From contig JALJCS010000002.1 of NCBI GenBank assembly GCA_023055355.1, positions 7,712,001 to 7,776,000 of the forward strand: a stretch of 64,000 nt of DNA. The letters are read 5' to 3'. The notes beneath the pieces were generated by a model, which saw only the letters and a program-made list of their open reading frames with translations, had not been told where the DNA came from and searched no databases. This document shows, one piece after another, positions 12,421 through 24,700 of this stretch. Each line of letters begins with the position of its first letter. Within the stretch, counting starts at the first letter, position 1. The stretch is from Agelaius tricolor. Lineage: Eukaryota > Chordata > Aves > Passeriformes > Icteridae. Position numbers and translations under genes: made by a program.

Positions 12421-15400
12421 CACATATTTCTAAACTGATCCTTTAATATATAATAGCTTTACCACTATTTCTTAGTGGGAAGGAAGAAGGAAAAAAGAGA
12501 ACAAGGGACTCTGTCTTCGGGAAATAGTCAGCTCCTTGACAAACATGATGCATTGAACTACCACCATTGCTGTCCCCATACAAAAGCTCCTCTCTGATTC
12601 ATCTTTCTGAGTAACCATTACTACTTCTCAAGAGTTCAAAAAATATTCTGCTGCTGCAAAAACTAAAACACAAGCATATTAAGTGATTCCTTCCTCAGGG
12701 TCTGTGGTATTCTCTAGCTACTATTCCAATCACAAGCTCTTTATACCTTGTACAGTAATGGCCACACACTAACCAATAATAAATGTCATTGTACTCTCTT
12801 CAGACCTGCTCTGGATGCTGAGGAAAGGGAACTTGGCAGCCAACAGCACTTTTTTTATTCAGGCAGGATCAAGTTCCCTGGGGTTCCCTTGTTCAACTCT
12901 CTGCCTCTTTCATCTTCTGCTCATACATGCAGTTCTTTTTCTGTCCTACAGAGGATCACTCTATGCTAGTACTTTACATGAGTATCATCACAAGTTATAA
13001 CAAAAAACAAACAGCATTTATTAAATGAGCAAAGTTAATTTCCTTATTTCCTTAAACAGCATGTTTTGACTCTGCAATTTGCTGTGTTTATTCACACGTC
13101 CAATGATGAATATTTCATTACTTCAGAACAGGCTTCCTAGTCATTGTATCAAACTAATCTCCAGGCCATTAAAACATTCAAGCAAGTGCAGGACATAATT
13201 TTAGGAGTGTGGATGATTCTATTGAAAGAACTGAAGCAGAATCAGCTGCACTATCAACATCTGCCCACAATGCAGAATACGAATGTAAGAAAAAGTTAAT
13301 TTCTACCCTTGAACATCCGCAAAACACGGTCTGTTTTCACAGTACTTAACAAACACATTCCTCCCCAGGAAAGGAGGTTGCACATTAATTGCCAGGAACT
13401 GTATGCCTAAAAATAAAGACACAAAAAAGGAGTCTTACGATACTGATGAAGTGAGAAGAATCTCAGAGCTTTGAGCTAGATTCTTGACGGCAATAGAGAG
13501 TGCACTAAGAATAGCAAAAGAGTAGGAGTAGTCAAGGCTGAAAAGTTTCTAAAGTGTTTTGATTGCCAATTTCTTCATGAAGCTCTTAATCAGGCTACCT
13601 CTTATGGGAGAAGGTTAAATCTTCTGTGGAGCTTCAGTGCGTTGAAAGGTAGTTAGGAAACATCTAGTTCTGGCTTGAATGTCATTCAATGGAGAGCCAA
13701 AACATCAGTAAGAACAGTAAGTGTCCTGGACTGGTCAACAGAGAGTTGCTCTAGCTACAGAAATTAGAAATTATTTTAACAAATAACATGGTGAAATGTT
13801 AGAGCCAAGGCCAAAAGACACCTGTGAAGTGTCCCTCTCCCCAGGCACAGCACTGCACAGTTCAAGAGATGTATAACAGAAGAGTTATAGAAATTCCAAT
13901 CCCACAAAAAACTCAATCTTTGCTAGGCAGGTAAAAACCAGAATGCTTGGTTAGATGAGTCAAAACCTATTCTGACACAGCTCAACCAGAATCTCTGTTC
14001 TCCAGAAGAATATACATATTATTTCAGAAACTGCATTTCATAGTCAGTCAAATCCTTGACATAAGAAAGTCACAATAAAACTTTTGATGAAACTCTGGAG
14101 TGCACAAATCTAGAACTGGCCCCAAGAACTTACTAGGTCAGAAAGAACTACAGCAGAGCTTCAAGCTCTGAGCCTTTTCAAAGACAAGCCAACACTAACA
14201 CCATGGGCACCAGGACTCTGACACTACCTAAAGACCAGTGCCTAACTCTCTTTTTGAGAAGGCACATTATTACCTGACCTGTGCATAAGACTTGTTTTTG
14301 GATGGATAAAAGGTAGGTGGGATTCTATGTTGACAGAAGGTTTAGAGGGAAAGCGAACAAAGTGGACTTGACATAAGGACCACAGCAACGGAACAGGTAA
14401 GAATACTAGGGATCATGTGCTCTTTGGAAAAAAAAGGGTGTTCGTATTTCCAAGTATTGCAAAAATAAGCTCACAAGGACAGTTTATGTAGCTGTATTAA
14501 CACTGTGGTCTTGAACAGCTCTTAGATCACAGAGTAATCACTTGATAGACATTAACTTTAGAAAAGCAGAAAAATTGTTTTATTTTAAGACTATTACCCT
14601 TGTTCTCAACACCACTGATTTCCATCTGGAATAGATATCCTCCCCTTATATCCTTTCTGTAGCAAAAATTTGCACTTGGAGCTAAATATATTATAACATT
14701 ATGGCTGCAACTTGAAGACCTCTGTGAAGCTGCAGCATCCTAGGACTGTCACACATCACCACCACCCTGAAGACAAGCAAATAGATTTTCTACATAATCC
14801 TGTTTCACAAAATCCAGGAATGAAGGCACCCACAATATCACATGAATGGACCCTGAGCCGGCATGCCATACAGCTGACTGCTGAATAGAACCTGCTCACC
14901 TGTTTAGAAATGTCAATAGAACCATAAGAAAGGTAATTTTGTGAGGATTATTATTTTAGACCGGCAATAATAAAAGCTGGAGTAGACGGGGATTTCACTT
15001 TCTTTTCATTCTGGGTCACTAGTTTACAGCTTTCTGCAGCTTTGCTTTTGTGCACTAGACCAAATTGCCTTCTGGTATTACATTAAAAATGTTATGTCAG
15101 AAGGGCTGGTTTTTTTCCTTTTCATGCCCTCACCTTTCCTTTATTTAAACAACTGATTCCACTGTCCACAATAAATGAAATACTGCAACATCTCAACAGG
15201 TTAGTAGACTTTCCAGCTGTATTTCTGCTCTGAATTGTAGTTACTTGAAAGCATGATGGTACCATGGATAATGCTCAGATCTTCACCTCCCAATACATAA
15301 AAGGATTTTTAGGTGCAGGAACCATGATGCTCCACTGAGCAGCTCTCATTTCATGCCCTCAATAACCTGACTTCCAGGCCAGTTTTCTAGTATATTCATA

Positions 15401-16734
15401 AAAATCTTTATTGTAGAAAGGCTGATGTTTAAAGAGAGTTAAATCATTTATATAAACAACTTACTACAATCAAAAGTACTGCATTAAACATCACTCTCCT
15501 TACTCTTATTCTCACTGACAGCATTACATGAGAAGATATAGTAACATTCCTAGTTGATGTTCCAAGGCAATGAAACTGGACAAATGGCAAAGGTCTTATT
15601 GTTTTCAGCGTATCACAATGTAATTTTAAATTTAATTTTGTCTTACTGCTAATATTTAAACTCCTTTCTTGTCATCTAGAGACTTAAGCACTGCCACTGT
15701 GGGAGCTCATCATTTAACATTCCTCACAGAATTCATAGCAACAGCTTGAGTCATCGCCATTCCGGTGACTCACTCCTGCCACTCAATATGCATCACATTA
15801 ATTTTAAGTCACACAAAACCATCTGAGTGACAGCCAGCAGCAGCCCTATGATTTTCTGGCTTCTGCATCATTAAATTTCTCTTCTTAGCACTTTTTAGTG
15901 CTCACATGTCTTCGCTATACAAAAAAAAAGTAATTAAAAGAAGTAATTTCTATTAACACAACAAAAAAATCCAGATCCTTTACACACACATAGAAAAAAA
16001 AGAAGCGTCTTTCCACCTGATTGTTTAAAAGCACTGCAGAAATGGTCATGAGAAGTTCTCATTGCCACCATAAGGGATTTAAAGCTGATGTTTGCAAACC
16101 ATTTTCAGAGACTGACAATAACCTAAGCCCTAGAGGGGCACCTCAAAACATTGTAGAGAGCACTGTAAGCCCCCCACTTACAATAAGACCTACCGCCTCA
16201 TTGTTTCATATCTTCAGGGCAAAAGAGGGAAAGAAGTAAATATGTAGAAATGACATCTAAGTTCCTTTGCTTTCACACCAGGGATATGGTAGTCTCCTCC
16301 CAAATTTAAGCACATATCAATGGTTTGTCTATGGTGACACTGAGACCAAGATAAGCACATTAATTGATCCTTCTCTGATGATAGAGACATTCTTTAAACT
16401 GTAGAGGCTGAAAGTTGCATCAAAGTAGCTGGAAAGTGGAGCCAGGCATCCATCTGCTTCCATCTATCTCTTTTTGAGGAAAGCATTGAGTACACATGCC
16501 TGGTGTAATGGCAGCAGTGGAGGTTTAGGTCAGCCCAGATGGGCTTGTTTGGGGAGCCACCTGCCAGGCTTGAGATGGCCACCTGGAAACAAGAAGTGAA
16601 GTAGGTGGAGGGGCAGCTATAAATGTTCAGGAGATGCATGTGCTTTAGCACTTTGAAACCTACTGCTATGCATCTTTGTGGTTACTTGATAATTCATCCA
16701 ACAAGAGGCTGTGGAATTTCCATGCACAGAGCAG
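12421..16734. other. Intron-like sequence, no gene recognised
   Basis: AT-rich, with frequent stops in all frames. Open frames are especially sparse between 13000 and 16000. No repeat family or exon was recognised. Confidence 0.45.
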
Positions 16735-16850
16735 TTCAAACCCCAACTTGACAAAGCCCTGAGCAACCTGCTGCAGTTGGCTGTCATTTGAACAAGGTGA
16801 GATGATCTCCAGAGGACCCTTCCCACCTCAACTCTTCTCTGAGAATAACT
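16735..16850 (+). mobile_element. CR1 LINE fragment, 3' untranslated region
   Basis: acaaagccctgagcaacctg, ctgcagttggctgtcatttg, then gatgatctccagaggaccct and ttcccacctcaactcttc follow the forward order of a CR1 3' end. Only about 115 bases remain, and the terminal 8-mer repeat is degraded. Confidence 0.75.
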
Positions 16851-18019
16851 TACATAGTGCACACAAGTAGACCATTGCCCCCTGCATACAATGCCTCGAG
16901 AATACAACATGCAAATGCATTTCATACTCTTCAGGAGTGGTACTTAATTGTCAAAGGTATCAGTAACTGCTGTCAGCAACTCAGCAGGAGTCTTCCAGCT
17001 CCTAACAAATGGCCAGTGTCACTCCCCAGTTACATATTCTCTGCTAAATCAAAATTTTCAGCTTCTACAATCTCTTGGTTTGACTCAGGATTTCTTGAAT
17101 TTCAAAAAAACACACAAATACTTAAATGAAACACTGAGGAACCACTTGGTTTGGTTTGGCAGCTGACACTACAGACTATATTTCAATCCTATTGGGCATA
17201 TTTTGTGACATATTTCAAAACAGGATAGCAAGATGAGACTTTTAGTAGATGAAGGATGTGTCTGCTTTTTGTCCTGTGGTCTTTCCCCTAGACAAAAATG
17301 AACAAGCACTGATTTTAACAGACAGTTTATCCTTTCCAGGGATAAACTGGATAAATTTAACCTAGCTAAAGATTGTCCTAAGAACACAGTAACCCTAATT
17401 CTTTCCTTTGTCTTGCTGCTCAAATCTAAATAGTGATGGTCATATTTAGGGAGTGGAGAGCTAGCTAATGGTTCCTATTTTTAAGTTATTAACCTTATTA
17501 AACAGTGAAAACGTCCCCAAAATTTCCTATAATCCTCTCATGTTTGTTTTCAGTATGGTATTAAAAGAAAAATTTAAGTGCAAGGCTAACATTTGCTTGC
17601 ATTTTTCATTTGCAAGCAATGAAAAACATGCAAACAGTGCTTGGCTTTATAACCAAAAAGAGACTTGGCAGGATATTATCCCTCTGAAATACTGGCAAGG
17701 GTCAGGATGTACCGGTGGGCATGTGTTAGAATGAAGAAATAGCTCCAGAGAAAGAAAAAGGGAGGTGTGGAAGGAGGAGAGAGGGATAATTTATAGAAAC
17801 AATTATCAAAACAACAGTTCTCATATCATTAACAGAGCACTAATTATTTCACAGGACTACTTCAGTGGCTGTAAAACTGCAGAATATTGCTATATTGTGT
17901 GGAAAGTCAGAAGCCATTGCTCTCATCACTGGCAATAACTGGGCAAGCTGAGTTCAGGGAACTCTTCCAAGAGTGAAGGGAGCAGATCTCTCTTTTCCTT
18001 TCCTTTGCAAGAATGATTT
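16851..18019. other. Intron-like sequence, no gene recognised
   Basis: No known element or exon was seen; only short chance open frames are present. Confidence 0.4.
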
Positions 18020-18440
18020 GTGTTGTAACAGACTTTAAAGATCATTCAGTTCCAACCCTCCTTCACTGCAGGGGCAATTTGCACTAGACCAAGTTGCTAA
18101 ACTCTCATCCAACCCAGCCTTGAACACTTCCAGGGATGGGGCACCCACAGCTTCTCTATTCCAGTGCCTGCCACACAGCAAAGAATTTCTTCCTTATATC
18201 TCATCTAAACCCACTCTCTGACAGTTTTAAGCTGTTCCCCCATGTCTTATCACTATATACCCTCAAAAAATGTCCCTCTCTAGCTATCCTGAAGGATCCC
18301 TTTTGGTTGGACTCAATCTAACAGGTCCATGTCCTTATTATGTTTGGGATCCTAGAATTGAACACAGTAGTCTAGATGGGGTCCGATGAGAACGGAGAAG
18401 AGAGGGAGAGTCACCTGTATCCCTTTGTTGTACAAAGCAT
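18020..18440 (-). mobile_element. CR1 LINE fragment, older copy
   Basis: Minus-orientation CR1 landmarks appear in order: cattcagttccaaccctcc, catccaacccagccttgaac, acttccagggatggggcacc, ttccagtgcctgccacac and agtctagatggggtccgatg. The 3' terminus is eroded at the left edge. Substitutions and small deletions indicate an old, inactive copy. Confidence 0.8.
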
Positions 18441-21210
18441 TGTAGGAGGCCCCTTTGTACACACAGGCACAATCCTTGGTCTTCAGCTTAGTCTCCACAC
18501 CACAATAGCTAGAAAAAACACCACATCATCTTTTCAGTACCAAAGCTTCACTACCAGCTGAATTCTCCATGCTGAGCCACATAGGAAGACAAAGCAGCAA
18601 AACCTCTTTGTCTTCAGCTTCCTGAAGTTGAAACCTAAGTAAAGTCTGGCTTGTTAATGATTATTAAAAATTGTTAGAAAAGTTTATACCATGATATTTT
18701 TCTCTACAGGTTTTCCAGTGAAATAACTTTGCAGGTCAGGGAATGCATAGAGACAAAAACAATGTTAAAGTTCACTCAGGCAAGTGACCTGTCTTCAGGA
18801 GGCACCTTGTCCAGGTGAAGCAAAACAACAGTGCTCACAGTGACAGTTTTTAGAAGCACCAGGAGCACACAAAAATGAGCCAAGCTGAACAATTACTTCT
18901 ATTCTGAACAGCATTTCTGCAGCATATTTTCTAAACAACATCAAGTCAACTTTGCCAATTATACAAGTCCAAACAAACATGAATGAAAAGACTACTTTTA
19001 TGAAAACTTAATTGGAAATTCTTTTTAAATCCTCTATCCTTACAACTCTGACATACTGAGAAATAGCTCCTATTACAGCTTCTTTTGAAGATTTTCTAAA
19101 GCACTAATCATAGACCTAGCTGATACTACTTAAGTGAATAGACATTTTATTTGTCAGGCTCATCCCTATTATTGAAAACCACAAATTTGAAAATCCATCC
19201 CTTAAGTAATAACTAAAAAGTAACAGTATACATTCAACAGCAAATTGCTACAATAAAGAATTCCCAGAAGAAAAAAAATATGGCTGAATAGATACTGTTA
19301 AAAAAAAAAAAAAGGGAAGTGACAGTTTAGAAAGCAAATTAAATGCTCAGTGCCTGAAGAGCTGATCTTCAGGATTTCCATAGCATGGTTACTGTTCTAA
19401 CTTGTACAAGAGAAATTGCTATGGTTGAAATCCAGCTGCTGAAATCTTAAACCAAGTTGCTTTCACAGGTGAGAACCGTCACAATTAACTGAAGCAGGGA
19501 CTGCTCCAAGAGCATTCCTTAGGTCACAGTTCAATGAAATACGAAAGTACGGACAAGCTTTTAAGCTTACATTTATGACTTCAGTTGCTCTAGCTGGGAC
19601 AGAGTCAATGGATAAAAGCAACAAAATTCTTGAGTGGGGATATGGATGTACAAAAAAAGTGTAAAAGCTGCAAGTACAGCTTGTTTCAGTTTTGGGAAAC
19701 AATGTTTGTACATCAATAACAGTGTCCCACCATATGAGTCATGTTTTCACATATGTTTGGGAAAACAAATGCAATACAAACAAAAAAACTCATACACCTT
19801 TATCCAATATAATGCTGCCAGTAACACTACTGAAGTATAGAAGAGCTCAATGTTCTTGAACTAAGCAGACAATAGATCAAACATCAGACAGGCTACATGA
19901 GCAGAGAATTGGGCACTTTGGCTCTCAAAGCCCCTCCTGGTCCTGAATAATGATCCTTTGTTGAAGAACACAAGTACAAACTTGATTGATGCTGACAACT
20001 CTTGGAAATTGGATGTCAGAGCAGCCATCCTCAAGTTGCTCTTGCTGTGGCTTTAGGTGTGGTTCCACAGTAAGATAATCCAATTTGAATACAAGATGAT
20101 ACAGGATTTTTCCCTCCTAGCTCTAAACACATGTACGCTCCCTAGATGGTCCAGAAAACTGATGTAACAAAACCAGTTGGGACCTATTATTTTACTAGAT
20201 GGTTTTCTATGGAAGCCCTAGCTCCAGCTAGAGTGAGGAAATAGGTGGACTTCACGCCTGAAACAAATGATGTCACACCATATAAGGCAATCATATTCCT
20301 GAAACCTCCTTTCCACATTCTGTAAGGGTCTTTTCCACAGCCATCACCCTCTCTCAAATAAGAGCCTTTATCAGATACAAGTTTTTGTCAGAATACAAAC
20401 AGCATCTATTTTCAGTTCATCACCACTCTAACTCAAAAGCTTTTCATTACAGCCTCCTCCCATTTTGGCCGTTCTGCTTTTCCCCCGTGTTCTGGAAGGT
20501 CTTACAGTTCTAAAATTTTCATACATGTTGCATCATGTATGAAATTTTCATACATGTTGCATCACTTTCGCATCTAGAAATGTCCTGTTTGACAGATAAG
20601 ACATAAATCATAAAGACATAGTGATAAATCCAGATTTGTACAAAAAAAAAAAAAAAGAAAAAAGAAAGTAAAAAAGAGATGTTTGTGAATCAGTTCAGAT
20701 TTCCTGCCTGACAATTCTACTAATTCTTGTTCAAAGGTTGTTTCTCTGGCTTGTTGTGAAACGTGTAGAAATCACAACTGTCTGCTGCATTTGCTAGCAA
20801 ATGCAAATAAACCTACTTGGTTTGCTCAGAAAATAAAATTTTGCTAAAAAAAAAAGAAAGGCAAACTGGTTAAATGAAAAGTTTCAGCACAGTCTATAAA
20901 ATAATTTCAAAACATATTGTTTCAGAAAGAAAGGTACAGATTTAAGTTTAGATTTAAGAGTGTTCTCTCAGGCAAGAGGGAACCCATCTGATAGGATGAC
21001 ACACAAGTATAAATAAAGCACAGCTGATTTGTAGTCACTGAAATATTAGGAAAAATGCAAGCTCTAGTCAGCATTTGAATAATTTTTATTTGCACTTCCA
21101 TATGGCAAGGATTTGAATTGACAAGGTGGTCACCATTTCTTGGAGTTTTGTTTTGGTGATGGTGGACTTTTTCATTTTATGCATTGGTTGGTATCATCTC
21201 CTTTCCCCTC
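18441..21210. other. Intron-like sequence with A-rich tracts and a palindromic duplication
   Basis: No exon was recognised. Poly-A-rich simple sequence lies near 19301-19314 and 20642-20690. A duplicated palindrome is listed separately at 20513-20564. Confidence 0.45.
20513..20564. repeat. Duplicated 23-base unit with a palindromic core
   Basis: The 23-base unit that begins aaattttcatacatgttgc occurs at 20513-20535 and 20542-20564. The copies are separated by tgtatg, giving a 29-base period. Within it, catacatg and catgtatg (around 20520-20541) are inverted, so the first copy plus spacer can fold back. Confidence 0.85.
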
Positions 21211-21723
21211 TATCAATCTCTACTCATCCCTGGTAAGGCCACATCTTGAGTGTTGTGTCCAGTCTGGGCTCCTCAGTACAAGAGAGACCAGCAGCTCCTG
21301 GAGAGGGTCCAGTGGATGGTCACAAGGATAATTAGAGGCAGCATCTCTTATGAGGAGAGACTGAGGGAGCTGGGCCTGTTTAGTCTGGAGAAGAGAAGAC
21401 TAGAAGGGATCTCATTAAAGCATACAAATATCTCAGAGGCAGGTGCCAAGAGGATGGTGCCAAACTCTTTTCAGTGGTGCCCAGTGACAGGATGAGGAGC
21501 AATGGCCATAAACTGAAACACAGGAATTCCAGCTCAACATGAGGAAGAACTTTGAGGGTGGCAGAGCACTAGAACAGGCTGACCAGGGAGGTCGTGGAGT
21601 CTCCCTCTCTGGAGACCTTCAAAACCACCTGGATGTGTTCCTATGTCACTCTGCCTTAAAAGAGGGGTTGAACTGGATGATCTCCAGAGGTCCCTTCCAA
21701 CCCCAACCACTCTGTGATTCTGC
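21211..21723 (+). mobile_element. CR1 LINE, 5'-truncated copy with end of the reverse-transcriptase frame and 3' UTR
   Basis: The forward CR1 3' region is well preserved. Translated pieces read VRPHLECCVQ and then [18 protein letters not shown], the conserved C-terminal end of the CR1 second open reading frame. The 3' UTR follows (gatgatctccagaggtccc, ttccaaccccaaccactctg) and ends at tgtgattctg near 21723. Frameshifts break the frame: the coding blocks lie in different frames. The copy is 5'-truncated and cannot move. Confidence 0.92.
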
Positions 21724-24700
21724 AGTCCACCTCAAGATTACTCGTATACAGAATTACCTTGAAAATTAAACTCTAAAAGCCACTAGAAAGGAAAAAAAAG
21801 TGAGGGATGCATGGAAACCAGCTGTATTCTGTTTTTTTAGATTAAGAAAAAAAATAATGAAACTATTCAAAGATACCCTTGGAGGTTCAACAAACACTAA
21901 AAAAGTATATACATAGAAATGTAAGTATATGGAAGGTATTCAGCACTCATTTCACATGAGATGCATCTATTTTTTCTTTAGATGACTAGCTCATAAATCA
22001 GCACTATGCTTCAGGAAACCACTCAAGGACACCACATCAATTTTTAAATGACTACAGGCAAATGTATGCTTTGCCACATGGAAAGTTTTGTCAGAAAATA
22101 TTCAGGTTGATATTTTCAGAGCTTACTGTCAATATGAATTATCAGCAACATACATTACCACAGAAGTTCAATTACACTAAATATATTACTAATTTTTTAT
22201 TTGAAGGAATGGCCACAGAGGCATTCCTTAATATGGGATCTGCTACACTGACAGCAGATGGTGGTACCTAACTTGTTTGCATTTGGTAACAGGAAAGTAT
22301 TTCTTTTCTAAAAAGAGGCTTTGTGAAGAGAATTATGTTTCCTTTTTCCATCTCTAGAATGGTTCTCCAAACCATTCCAGTGCTTCTTCCACTGCAGTCA
22401 CATCCAGTGACTAAAGCTGGTTAAATCCACACAACCGAAATAATGAGAGTATCCATCTGAGAACTAATTTCCAAAATCTCTCCCTCAGAAAGAAAAAGAA
22501 TTTCCTGGAATTTCATGTTCTTATTACACTCTGATGAACCAAAAAACCCAGAATAACAAAAAGGGAGGAAACTGCACACTCCCCTTCCCACCACACACAG
22601 GTACTTGAGTTTCAGATGCAATGCAAGGTTGAAACACTACAGCAAGCTGAAATGAATCCTTAGCTAGCAAGGGCTTTTCAGCAGACATTGCTGGAGCAAT
22701 ATCTCAAAGACTCTATCTCTTTTAAAAATGACAATTAAGGCTAGAAATGGCATTTCAAGAACAGGGTCATAGATTGGGAAGGATTTGGGGATGTGTGTGA
22801 ATGCATGAATGAGAGTGTTTTTTCACATATTCAAGATATACTTGTACAGCAAATCAGCAGATTAAATCCAGGTCTAAGAGATTCTTTCTGTGTTTCTCTT
22901 GTCTGGTTGAATATGACTTTTCCATGGCAATGGAGTGGAATCTGGCATTAGCTACCTTATGAAGCAGCATCAAAAGAAAAGCATGAAATTAATAAAGGAC
23001 AAGGATAATTAGATGATACTTTACCAAGTTGTAAAGACCCATAGGAAACAGCACAATGTTTCTGTTTTAGCTGAACCATACACCAAGACCAAAGGAAACC
23101 CTAAAAGCCAACATTGCTTTACCTACAAATGAAATATCACAAGCCTAATCCGTTGAGTATTTTAAGCTTATCCTTAGGGTAAATACTCATATTTCATTCA
23201 CAAGGCTGTTGAAATATAAATAAAGCTACCTCTCTTAACTGACAACCCTACTGGCCTGAGAGATGGTGAACTATGACTGGCCCCAAACTCCATCTTCTCT
23301 CTCCTCACCTCAGATTACCCTTGACTAAATCATCGAAACTTAATTCTGTGTGTGCACACTAGGGCTCTCCTAGGAGGTCACTTATTTCTGCACTAAGAAG
23401 AATAAACATGTTCTGACTCTTTGGTTTACATGACCTCTTCCAGCAGAGCAGCAGCTGAGTAGCTGTGATTGGGGTCTTCATCACTTCAGCTTTCAGCCTC
23501 CAGCCAAAAGAGTTGAAAGGGGGCAGAGCAACATGAAACTATGAATGCACTAGCTGAGAACTAGGAAGTAGACAGAACAGTATAGGCCTGGCCAGGGATT
23601 AGTATTCAGATACAATAGGGAGAATTTAAATGATGCTCATAAAGATCACATACTGGATTTTCAGTCACTTTACTTGCCAAGACTAAACAACTCCCTGGAG
23701 ACAGCTTAAAAACTGCACTCAGAAGAAAGCCAGAGCAGGCTCCTGCTGATGCCAAAGTCTGTGGGGTTCAGGACCACAGATATTTACTAGACAGTATTTA
23801 CAGCAAGCTGAAAAATGCATGAACTTTATTCTCTTTCAGCTTTGAGTAGAACTGATGTATTGCTATCCCCCATTCTGGATTACTCAGTGAAAGACCAACC
23901 GGATCTATCAATCACCTCACCCACAGACCAGCAAGGCAAAGGGTGGAAAAAACCAGATAATTTTAACATAAGGACTTGCATTATTTACATCTCCTTCACA
24001 CTGGGTTTACAATCACTTAGCTCACAGGCATTCCTTTTCACTGACACAGACCTAAACAGGAAAGGAAGTATCAGTGCTTTTCAGACAAATATTGAGGGAC
24101 ACATTCTCCTGTCTTCAAGGGATAGCTCCACATTGGCAGCAGTACAGAATGGCATCACAGCATGGAAGCCCTGAAGGGCAGATATCTTCCCTGACACATG
24201 AGTAGAACATGACTGGCACAGAGACATATAAATGTTCCTTGGACTAAACATCTATCCCAGCTGGACACATCCCAGCAGGAGCACAACTGCTCAGCAAGGT
24301 CAGGACTGACCACATGGGCAAAATAGGTCTTCTCATCCTGTGAAGCAGGAAGATGAAACAGTGACCCTCTGCTCTGGGAGGCATGCTGCAGAGTGCCTCT
24401 CCCTCCCACCTTCCCCAAGACAGAACAGCAGCACAACAGAGCTGGGTTTTGATGCAGAGTTCGGTTCTGCAGCCCTTCCTCATTTTGTCTCAATGCCATA
24501 AACAGGGCTGCTCCAGCCACTACCTGCTACTTGAAGTGTGCTACCTTTGGACTCAGCATAAAGCCTCAGATTTTGAGGATTAGCAGTTTTGTGATGATTC
24601 ATATAATAACCAGTCCGTGCAGTAGCAATACAAAAATTCTGCTTTAGCTTTTTTTTTTTTAAGCAGTATTAAAGCAAAAAGCCAAACGTCCTCAGCACAC

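Noticed and set aside
21250..21769. Plus-strand open frames that look like a small protein
   Set aside because: These are frameshifted remains of the CR1 reverse-transcriptase C-terminus and 3' UTR, not host genes.
24155..24520. 121-residue minus-strand open frame with overlapping frames on both strands
   Set aside because: Cysteine- and leucine-rich chance composition, no recognisable motif, and competing frames on both strands.
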